A stretch of 5,145 nucleotides of DNA, taken from the NCBI GenBank assembly GCA_900754535.1, contig CAAEDF010000045.1, forward strand, positions 1-5,145. The letters run 5' to 3'. The notes under the pieces were generated by a model. That model saw only the letters and a program-made list of their open reading frames with translations. It made no database searches and was not told where the DNA came from. Both the position numbers and the translations under genes were made by a program. Shown in pieces: positions 1 to 5,022 of the stretch. Each line of letters begins with the position of its first letter. Position 1 is the first letter of the stretch. The DNA is from Clostridia bacterium. Its GTDB lineage: Bacteria > Bacillota > Clostridia > Oscillospirales > CAG-382.

Positions 1-563
1 ATTATTGTGCTGTTTTGCCGCTGCCTTAAGAATATAAGAATCGATGGTAACATGCAGAAGTCCTTTTATATCCTCTAAAACAGGCCACAAACCCATAACA
101 TACATATTTTTCAATGTGAGATTGACCCATTTCTGCGCTTGCCCATAACTGAAAGAAGCACCGCTTTGAAACAAGCGCTTTTCGTTGCTATTTGCTAATG
201 TTATTAACTCATCACATGTTTCTTCATGCCACTGTTCAAATGACTTTCTGTTGTAATTGCCAATCGCCAGCAGATGATTAATTCTATTTTTCAAAAGAGC
301 TATAGCGCTTTTTGTGCTATCTTGATCATCATCAGCCAAGAATGCATCTTTACAGGCTTTAAAGGCTCTCTTTTCTTCATTCATCGTTTTTAGATCTTCC
401 GTACTATATAGATAATCCATGCGTCTGCATACATCTTGATATGCTCGTTTTATACAGACGAGAAGGGCCGTGTTTTTACACGAATCATTTTTAACTTCTT
501 CCCTTGTAATACCAAAGTACGAAAACCAAAAAAGTCTTGTTGTAAGTTATAATGTCCTTCCAT
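1..563 (-). pseudogene. Frameshifted, edge-truncated paralogue of the WYL-linked unknown protein (effector copy 2)
   Basis: An ATG at 563 sits 7 bases after a perfect GAGGAGG, but its frame stops after 36 codons. The -1 frame is open from 546 to the window edge and reads as convincing protein. It has no usable start of its own, and a TAA lies just upstream in that frame. The two frames join if the T6 run (A6 at 528-533 on the plus strand) is read as T7. The restored protein then begins MEGHYNLQQDFFWFSYFG and has 188 residues up to the edge. It shares a signature with the gene at 625-1386: FEQW (restored 109-112), GQAQK with N148, K152, Y155 and G158 at identical spacing, and H171...D175-Y177-L179-K180. 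Function is unknown and I recognise no catalytic motif. The gene is clearly A+T-rich compared with its neighbour. The break may be a real mutation, a phase-variable tract or a base-calling error. An internal ATG at 420 has no good SD. Confidence 0.72.
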
Positions 564-609
564 TTCCTTTTCCTCCTCAAATATCCTTATAAGCCTCGAC
601 CGTACTCTC
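558..609 (-). repeat. 52-bp imperfect direct repeat, copy A (regulator tail + SD + effector start)
   Basis: This stretch matches 1381-1432 at 48 of 52 positions. It spans the last codons of a WYL regulator, the TGAGGAGG stop/SD overlap and the first codons (ATGGAA) of the downstream gene. The copies are 823 bp apart in the same orientation and flank exactly one effector gene, as expected of a duplication or cassette-insertion boundary. Confidence 0.85.
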
Positions 610-621
610 AACGATCGGCAT
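577..621 (-). pseudogene. Relic of the 3' end of a second WYL-regulator gene (14 codons)
   Basis: Just after the TAG of the 253-residue gene, and in the same frame, lies ATG...TGA reading MPIVESTVEAYKDI. The intact regulator at 1400-2458 ends ETAERTVEAYKDI, so the last eight residues are identical. Two of the base differences in this part are synonymous (TAT/TAC, AAG/AAA). The preceding residues PIVES differ from ETAER, which suggests the relic came from a diverged regulator gene rather than from a recent copy of the neighbour. The TGA overlaps the SD of the gene at 563, exactly as the intact regulator stop overlaps the SD at 1386. It is probably not a functional peptide gene. Confidence 0.75.
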
Positions 622-624
622 ATC

Positions 625-1386
625 CTATTTTGCTTTAATGTACTCCTCGAGCAGAGTTTTCAACTCGTCCGGGCAGTCATCGTCGTTCACAATCTTTTTG
701 GCCGAAGATATCAGCGCGGCCTTTTCGGCACGCTGTTTCTCCTGCCGCCAGATAGAAAACTCAGCTTCAAGAACCGACATATCTATAACAGCGCTTCTGA
801 TCTGTTTAACAATATGCTCATATGCTTTCAAATCGTCCAGCTGGCTCCATTTGCATACCTTTTCTCCCTTTTCGGCGCAGTTAGCCTTATACCATTTGAG
901 CGTATACGTATCGAGCGGCATATGGCAGAAAGCAAAATACAGACCGTCCTCCTGCTCGCGCAGTTCCCCGCAGCAGTACAGATACTTGAACGCCATGTTG
1001 ATAAGCTTCTGCTTCTGACCTAACGTAAGATCGTCTTTCGGATCGCATCGACTTATAATCTCATAAAGCCATTCGTCAAAGGCTTCGCAGGTCTGCTTGG
1101 GCTCGCTCATAAAATACCCGCGCAGCGCCGCAGCCACATCGTTCCTTGCCTGTTTGATCCTTTTATGGGCCGTCTTTGATCCGGCTCCGGCGACTGTCCT
1201 GTTCAGATCGAGCCACGCCTGATAAACGGCGCAGTCGTAAATGTCGTTAAGCTTCTCTTTCTCATCGACTTCGTACCCGATCTTAACGCAGACGTCGTCG
1301 CCTTCGAAATCCGGGGGACATTTTAGCGGCCCTTTGTTGATCCTTTGAATAAACTCTCTGATGATTTCCAAATCGATCCTTTCCAT
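625..1386 (-). CDS. Unknown-function protein co-transcribed with WYL regulator (effector copy 1)
   Basis: This 253-residue soluble protein has no signal peptide or membrane segment, and I do not recognise a named family. The start at 1386 is chosen because GAGGAGG precedes it at 7 bases and MER aligns with the MEG start of the paralogue. An open extension to 1494 only shadows the regulator gene. Visible features are an acidic N-terminal third, F103-D-E-W106, then G123-Q-K-Q-K127, N130, K134, Y137 and G140, then H155-M-P-L-D159-x-Y161-x-L-K164, and a C-terminal segment LEAEFSIW (206-213) followed by a charged helix. The broken gene at 1-563 carries the same central and histidine/aspartate blocks in the same order, so these are the likely core. 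The start lies 13 bp after the regulator stop, so translation is probably coupled and expression should follow the regulator promoter. Linkage to a WYL regulator hints at stress or phage-defence biology, by inference only. Confidence 0.85.
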   Translation of the reverse strand: MERIDLEIIREFIQRINKGPLKCPPDFEGDDVCVKIGYEVDEKEKLNDIYDCAVYQAWLDLNRTVAGAGSKTAHKRIKQARNDVAAALRGYFMSEPKQTCEAFDEWLYEIISRCDPKDDLTLGQKQKLINMAFKYLYCCGELREQEDGLYFAFCHMPLDTYTLKWYKANCAEKGEKVCKWSQLDDLKAYEHIVKQIRSAVIDMSVLEAEFSIWRQEKQRAEKAALISSAKKIVNDDDCPDELKTLLEEYIKAK

Positions 1387-1432
1387 TTTCTTTTCCTCCT
1401 CAAATATCTTTGTAAGCCTCGACCGTTCTCTC
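1381..1432 (-). repeat. 52-bp imperfect direct repeat, copy B (intact regulator/effector junction)
   Basis: This is the counterpart of 558-609. Here the repeat joins the intact WYL regulator to the 253-residue gene. The four differences from copy A are AGA/AGT, TAC/TAT, AAA/AAG and one base in the SD-to-start spacer. Similarity drops off abruptly upstream of the GAGAG at the regulator-side end. Confidence 0.85.
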
Positions 1433-2458
1433 GGCCGTTTCCTTAACCTTCTTCGCCAGAAACTCCGGCTCAAGGAGGACAACGTCGGGTGCAAAGCTGC
1501 GTGCGAACTGCAGCATCGACATTTCGTTCACCGTGGCGGTGACGGTCACGGTATCGTCAGTCTCGTCCGAGAACCTGACCTCCTTGCCGAACATATCGAT
1601 AACATCCGAGATCATGGGCTTTACTATGCGGAACTTCGCCTTAACGTTCTCGCTCGAAAACATGTAGATATGCTCGCGCATGTATTTGGCGAGATCGAGG
1701 CGTCGCTCCTTCGCCCAGGGCAGGCTCTCGAAGGGCTTGGCGGGCTCGTCCAGTTTTTCCACCTTCGTAATGCGGTCGACGCGGTAATTGGAGATATCAT
1801 CGTACTTATCGTAATTGCAGATAAGATAGTACTTGCCCTCCTTCGCCGCCATCTGATAGGGGTTCACGACGTATTCCCGCACGCTGCCGTCCTCGCGAAG
1901 CTTCGGATGCAGCTTCTTATCGACGCCGTATTCGAGGTACTGAAAGCTCACCTTGCGGCCTTCGTATATCGCCTCGCCGAGCAGTTCGATATTGAGGAAG
2001 AGCTGCGGGTTCTCCGGCAGATTGTCCGGCACGGTGAGCACGTGCTTCATGTGCGAGCGGAAGTATTTACTTGAAAGACTTTCGAACTTTTCCGCGAGCT
2101 CCTTTCGCTGCGAATGCGGTATGTGCCCCGAGAACAGCACGCTGTCGATCAGCATACGGAGCTCCGCGTCCGAGAAATCCCGCACGAGGTAGATATCCGT
2201 AATGAGAGGCTGCTCCTCCTTTTCTCCGGTCTCGCCGTTCGGCATCATGCGTTTCTTTTCGGGAGAAGCGGGTTTGATCTCATACCCGGCGTCTATAAGA
2301 AAGTCGATGTTGCGGCGCACCGCCTTGCGGTCCACTTCCATGCCGTACTCGTCCTTAAGATATTTGATTATCTCCTTCTGCGAGATCGGGTGAGCCGCGT
2401 CGGAATGCCCTTGCAGTATCCTCAGTATGTTTATCGTGATCAGTTTTTTGGCGTACAT
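1400..2458 (-). CDS. WYL-domain transcriptional regulator (wHTH-WYL-WCX)
   Basis: This 352-residue cytoplasmic regulator has the length and architecture typical of WYL regulators. Residues 1-65 form a winged helix-turn-helix, with SQKEIIKYLKDEYG and a recognition-helix-like VDRKAVRRNIDFLIDAGYEI. The WYL domain covers about 155-240: EAIYEGRKVSFQYLEY, VNPYQMAAKEGKYYLICNY and NYRVDRI. Here the name-giving triad is Y210-Y211-L212 and the ligand-pocket arginine is probably R226 or R229. A WCX-type C-terminal domain follows (about 256-352). Family members bind palindromic DNA as dimers and are thought to sense nucleic acid or nucleotide ligands; BrxR and CapW control phage-defence operons. The ATG at 2458 is chosen for its GGGAGGTGGGAAA ribosome site. 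The frame is open to 2617, but that extension crosses the promoter. The gene heads an operon with the unknown proteins downstream and lies beside an operator-like palindrome (2519-2540), so autoregulation is likely. Confidence 0.93.
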   Translation of the reverse strand: MYAKKLITINILRILQGHSDAAHPISQKEIIKYLKDEYGMEVDRKAVRRNIDFLIDAGYEIKPASPEKKRMMPNGETGEKEEQPLITDIYLVRDFSDAELRMLIDSVLFSGHIPHSQRKELAEKFESLSSKYFRSHMKHVLTVPDNLPENPQLFLNIELLGEAIYEGRKVSFQYLEYGVDKKLHPKLREDGSVREYVVNPYQMAAKEGKYYLICNYDKYDDISNYRVDRITKVEKLDEPAKPFESLPWAKERRLDLAKYMREHIYMFSSENVKAKFRIVKPMISDVIDMFGKEVRFSDETDDTVTVTATVNEMSMLQFARSFAPDVVLLEPEFLAKKVKETAERTVEAYKDI

Positions 2459-2477
2459 TTTCCCACCTCCCGCGGAT

Positions 2478-2506
2478 ATTATATCATTTTCGGCTTTATT
2501 ATACAA
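2478..2506 (-). promoter_or_regulatory. Sigma-A-type promoter of the WYL regulator operon
   Basis: On the minus strand, TTGTAT (2501-2506) is followed by exactly 17 bases and a consensus TATAAT (2478-2483). Transcription would start near 2471, leaving a leader of about 13 bases with the SD. A second TATAAT (2498-2503) overlaps the -35 but has no good -35 of its own. Confidence 0.75.
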
Positions 2507-2518
2507 CGGGGCATGGAA

Positions 2519-2540
2519 CATTTTTGACGCATCAAAAATG
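2519..2540. promoter_or_regulatory. Candidate operator: perfect 9-bp inverted repeat
   Basis: The arms CATTTTTGA and TCAAAAATG are perfect complements separated by CGCA. The site starts 12 bp upstream of the regulator -35 and is centred about 59 bp upstream of its likely start site. On the plus strand it contains TTGACG (2524-2529), a possible -35 for the divergent gene, with only a poor -10 (TATTCA at 2545). Position and symmetry suit a dimeric regulator, most simply the adjacent WYL protein. It has no T run placed to make it a terminator for either neighbour. Confidence 0.6.
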
Positions 2541-2559
2541 ATAGTATTCATTCCGGAAG

Positions 2560-3141
2560 GTGAAGATAGCGGCAACTTATCTGAAAAGCATAGAAGTTGA
2601 AACGATGACGAGGGCATATCTTAAGAACAAAGACGACAAGGTGCAAAGAACCTTGGGGAAAGCCGGCAAAAGCGGCGTGCTTGATCTGAGACATCCTGAG
2701 ATGAGGGACGCAAAGATCGACCGAATACCGGAAGGTTTGGAAGAATTGATAATCGATTCGAGCTATACTCATGATGTTTCGTTCATCAGCAGGGTCAGTG
2801 GCCTTAAGCGTCTGAAAGTCTATAACCATACTGATGATTTCTCGTTCCTGAAAGGAATGGACTCGCTGACGGAACTGTCTCTTCATAACACGGGTTTCAA
2901 TGATATGTCCGTGATCCGTGGCCTGCCTTTGGAAAAGCTTTATCTTGATGAAACATCCGTGGATCATCCGGATCTTGTTTATGAAATGCCCTCCTTGAAA
3001 GAACTGTGGCTTACAAGAAGCCTCGCGAACACGATCGACATAAAACTGCCGAGAGAAAGGAATCCCCAAATCATTGTTGACGTGATAAGCGGAGGGAACA
3101 TAAGAACATATCTGAGAAAAGCTGAGGAGCCGAAAGGTTAG
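2560..3141 (+). CDS. Short leucine-rich-repeat protein, start uncertain
   Basis: Up to 193 residues if read from the GTG at 2560. Residues 60-154 form about five tandem leucine-rich repeats of 21-23 residues: GLEELII, GLKRLKVY, SLTELSLH, PLEKLYL and SLKELWL. A capping-like tail ends in RTYLRKAEEPKG. LRR arrays form curved solenoids for protein binding. There is no signal peptide, anchor or enzyme domain, so it is presumably cytoplasmic. The GTG start is weak: GGAAGG lies directly against it, and an in-frame TAG is at 2542. The next start, ATG at 2605, also lacks a clear SD. It may therefore be the surviving C-terminal part of a longer LRR protein. It diverges from the WYL regulator across the palindrome at 2519-2540, whose TTGACG could be its -35. 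The coding frame itself is convincing; whether the gene is expressed is not. Confidence 0.7.
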   Translation: MKIAATYLKSIEVETMTRAYLKNKDDKVQRTLGKAGKSGVLDLRHPEMRDAKIDRIPEGLEELIIDSSYTHDVSFISRVSGLKRLKVYNHTDDFSFLKGMDSLTELSLHNTGFNDMSVIRGLPLEKLYLDETSVDHPDLVYEMPSLKELWLTRSLANTIDIKLPRERNPQIIVDVISGGNIRTYLRKAEEPKG

Positions 3142-3247
3142 GCATAATTATCCCGGAGCATTCGGGAGTTTCCGCCTATATCGGATTCAGCGCGATCGGA
3201 ACCGAAGCCGGAAGCTTTTGAATGGTTTTGGCTCAATGGACATAAAA
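3142..3247. other. Non-coding stretch between LRR gene and terminator hairpin
   Basis: No convincing gene is present. A small hairpin (arms 3151-3157 and 3161-3167, one G-U pair, three-base loop) lies 10 bases after the LRR stop but lacks a T run. In another frame a 30-codon stretch (3126-3221) is open, without a start. TTGAAT (3218-3223), 17 bases and CATAAA (3241-3246) make a weak promoter candidate for the small gene at 3323. Confidence 0.4.
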
Positions 3248-3305
3248 ATACAGCAAAAAACAGGATGGGATGAATTAAGCCCATCCTTTGTTGTATTCTG
3301 TTTTT
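3248..3305 (+). terminator. Long hairpin with T-rich tail: terminator, possibly leader attenuator
   Basis: An upper 8-bp stem, AGGATGGG (3262-3269) with CCCATCCT (3280-3287), is perfect around a ten-base loop. A lower 9-bp stem pairs 3248-3256 with 3288-3296 (one G-U) across a five-base bulge. TTTTT follows at 3301-3305, only a few bases before the SD of the small gene. AAAAACAG (3256-3263) could alternatively pair with CTGTTTTT (3298-3305), so two exclusive folds exist. On the minus strand the upper stem is followed by TTTTTT, so it could stop transcripts from either side. Confidence 0.65.
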
Positions 3306-3322
3306 AGAAAGGAGGTGCGGCT

Positions 3323-3469
3323 ATGAATAACTACAAGGTCGTCGTCTACGTCAACGGCAGAAGGAGCGAACTGACCGTTTCCGCCCGGATCATGTCCGAC
3401 GCGAAGGAGATCGTCAAGGCGCAGTTTGCCGACGCAAAGCTGAGCTTCGGTACTGTAACCAAGCTGTAA
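3323..3469 (+). CDS. 48-residue small conserved-looking protein
   Basis: A complete small gene starts with ATG seven bases after AAAGGAGG, the best SD on the plus strand. The product begins MNNYKVVVYVNGRRSEL and ends FADAKLSFGTVTKL. The pattern suggests two short beta strands, a helix (about 22-36, SDAKEIVKAQFADA) and a final strand, a compact beta-beta-alpha-beta fold. It is basic, with no signal peptide or membrane segment. I do not assign a function. It stands alone between the hairpin at 3248-3305 and the terminator at 3491-3540. Codon use is G+C-rich in third positions, consistent with real coding. Confidence 0.8.
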   Translation: MNNYKVVVYVNGRRSELTVSARIMSDAKEIVKAQFADAKLSFGTVTKL

Positions 3470-3490
3470 CTGTAATTGACTGAACCACAC

Positions 3491-3540
3491 AAAAACGGCA
3501 GGGCTGTGCTATGCGCCAAGATCTGCCGTTCTCGTTTCTT
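3491..3540. terminator. Bidirectional intrinsic terminator
   Basis: Perfect 8-bp arms AACGGCAG (3494-3501) and CTGCCGTT (3523-3530) can extend inward through GGC/GCC (3502-3504 with 3515-3517) past a five-base bulge. On the minus strand the stem ends in TTTTTG, a good terminator for the phosphatase operon ending at 3553. On the plus strand it lies 24 bases after the small gene, with a weaker CTCGTTTCTT tail. Confidence 0.75.
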
Positions 3541-3552
3541 ATATTGGAAATA

Positions 3553-4272
3553 TCATTCACTGTAAAACACTTCAAGATCGTCCAGCCGCAGCAATGCGGG
3601 CGGAAAGCCTTGTGAGCAACCGACATCTATATCGATCCACGTGCGCGTCTTTATCACCTTGCCGCGGTGCTCGTCGCTTAAATACAGCGTGGGCGTGTGG
3701 CCGAAAACGGTGATGATATCGTCGAAGTATTCGGTTTCCATGGTCGGCCTCGCCCAAAGCAGATCGGAAGGCGCGTAATCCGAGAGCTTCTTCTCCTCAT
3801 CGAAACCTTCGAACCCGGCGTGGACGAGCAGGAAGTCCCGCCCGTTCACCGTCAGCGCGGCTATATGAGGCGAGTTATTCAAATAATCGAATACTTCTTT
3901 TACCGCGCCCGGATCTTCTTCCGACAGATCGCGCAGATGTTCAAGCGTCACTCCGCCGCCGTTCAGCATCCAGCAGCTGTATTCAGAGAGACTTTCGAAA
4001 TACTCTATACCGAGTGCCTTGCCAGCCTCGGTGCGCTCTTCTATGACCAAGCGGCTTTTCAGCAGCATGTCCTCGTGATTGCCGAGAATGAATCCAAAAT
4101 TCGGCTGTGCCATGATATAGCGAAGCAACGAAACGCCGCCGTCGCCGTTGCGGTCGATGACGTCACCGAGTATGTACAGCGTGTCCGTATCGGAGAAGTT
4201 TGCCTTGTCAAGCAGGGCTTTGAACTTGTCGACGGGATAGCCGTGAAGGTCGGAGATGGTGTAAGTTTTCAT
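3553..4272 (-). CDS. PPP-family metallophosphoesterase (calcineurin-like, Ser/Thr-phosphatase type)
   Basis: This complete 239-residue protein carries all the PPP metal-site motifs in order: SDLHG (7-11), GDVIDRN (36-42, in place of GDxVDRG), GNHE (64-67), HAG (151-153) and GHTP (191-194). The predicted dinuclear metal ligands are D8, H10, D37, N65, H151 and H192, with H66 as general acid. This set is shared by bacterial PrpA/PrpB-like protein phosphatases and ApaH-like Np4N hydrolases. The sequence alone does not decide between phosphoprotein and nucleotide substrates, so no gene symbol is given. It is soluble and of usual length for the bacterial family. The start ATG at 4272 has only a weak upstream GAG, and the gene lies 21 bases after the stop of the upstream gene, so translation probably depends on the operon. 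It is markedly more G+C-rich than that gene. The shared terminator lies just downstream. Confidence 0.93.
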   Translation of the reverse strand: MKTYTISDLHGYPVDKFKALLDKANFSDTDTLYILGDVIDRNGDGGVSLLRYIMAQPNFGFILGNHEDMLLKSRLVIEERTEAGKALGIEYFESLSEYSCWMLNGGGVTLEHLRDLSEEDPGAVKEVFDYLNNSPHIAALTVNGRDFLLVHAGFEGFDEEKKLSDYAPSDLLWARPTMETEYFDDIITVFGHTPTLYLSDEHRGKVIKTRTWIDIDVGCSQGFPPALLRLDDLEVFYSE

Positions 4273-4293
4273 AATTAATGGTGCTCTTTTGTT

Positions 4294-5022
4294 TTATTTA
4301 TGGAAGCAAATCACTTTTTCAACATCCATATCATTATGGTCAACGTGAGCTTTGGGATGATAATAGGATACTATGGTCTTTTCATATTTTCTCCAAACAC
4401 GAAAGATTTTATTATATTTCTCTAAAGCGATGCCTTCATAACATGTTTTTATACATTTACTCGGACCCATGCCAACGATTGCTTCAAACGCCCCGCATAC
4501 AGTGACCACGTACTCACACTGTATGTTTTTTATTATTTGAATGCGGTTCATCGCAATACTCCCGTATTTTTCTTTATCTGATGCAGATAATTGGCAAAGG
4601 GGAAAATCATCCGCTTGCTTTGAAATCTTCTTCATTTCCTTTAGTGTTTTTTTATAGCGTTCACCTTCTGTTCCTAACCCTGAAAAAGGATAAATGTTTA
4701 TATATGCACATTTGGACAGTGCCTCCTTTAAATAGGCTTTGGTAAATTCGGACTTTTCACCCTGATCCGGATTCAAAAGCCTTATTGCTATAGTTCCGAG
4801 TACATTTATATATGCATCGCTTAGCTCCACATCGTCTGGGCCAATAACTCTTTTCATCCAAAACTCTTTTGAAAGCGTTTCATATCCTCCTGTGTTCGGT
4901 TCCTTCAGCACAAACAGAATTTCGCAGTCCTCCGGATTACCCAAATATCCCTCTATCGCGCCTTTTTTCCTTTCCGGCCTATAGAACAGTTTTTCAACGT
5001 CACTCACTTTTTCTTTCTCCAT
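4294..5022 (-). CDS. Probable uracil-DNA-glycosylase-superfamily-like protein
   Basis: This 242-residue soluble protein resembles UDG-fold proteins in motif order. EILFVLKEPNTGG (34-46) could be the strand plus first active-site loop, AYINIYPFSG (106-115) a core strand and loop, EYVVTVCGAFEAIVG (170-184) the third strand and helix, and SYYHPKAH (219-226) would supply the HP signature loop near the C-terminus. Canonical UDGs use these loops for base recognition and hydrolysis. The classical catalytic Asp/Asn motif is not obvious, so it may act on another substrate or be a divergent member. The start is ATG at 5022 with AAAGGA seven bases upstream, inside the end of the NADAR-like gene (23-bp overlap), which implies coupled translation. 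It is clearly A+T-rich compared with both neighbours in the operon, suggesting a separate origin. The open frame is secure; the family assignment is tentative. Confidence 0.6.
   Translation of the reverse strand: MEKEKVSDVEKLFYRPERKKGAIEGYLGNPEDCEILFVLKEPNTGGYETLSKEFWMKRVIGPDDVELSDAYINVLGTIAIRLLNPDQGEKSEFTKAYLKEALSKCAYINIYPFSGLGTEGERYKKTLKEMKKISKQADDFPLCQLSASDKEKYGSIAMNRIQIIKNIQCEYVVTVCGAFEAIVGMGPSKCIKTCYEGIALEKYNKIFRVWRKYEKTIVSYYHPKAHVDHNDMDVEKVICFHK

Noticed and set aside
524..540. Programmed -1 ribosomal frameshift site at C TTT TTT
   Set aside because: The heptamer does not fit X XXY YYZ (C in place of T at the first position), and no downstream pseudoknot is evident. A one-base loss in the T run is simpler.
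558..1432. Direct repeats read as insertion-sequence or transposon ends
   Set aside because: The repeats are 52 bp, direct and made of coding/SD sequence. They have no terminal inverted repeats and no transposase between them.
1387..1494. N-terminal extension of the 253-residue protein to an ATG at 1494
   Set aside because: The extra 36 residues are arginine-rich shadow translation of the regulator's 3' end, with no SD. The ATG at 1386 has GAGGAGG and matches the paralogue start.
1361..2074. Long plus-strand open frame opposite the WYL regulator
   Set aside because: It is antisense to a well-supported gene, rich in His/Arg/Leu as expected of a reverse-complement shadow, and has no SD or recognisable domain.
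2459..2617. N-terminal extension of the WYL regulator to 2617
   Set aside because: It would run through the consensus promoter and the palindrome. ATG 2458 has a strong SD and begins directly at the wHTH domain.
3697..4278. Plus-strand open frame opposite the phosphatase
   Set aside because: It is antisense to a gene carrying every PPP motif. It has no ribosome site and a shadow-like composition.
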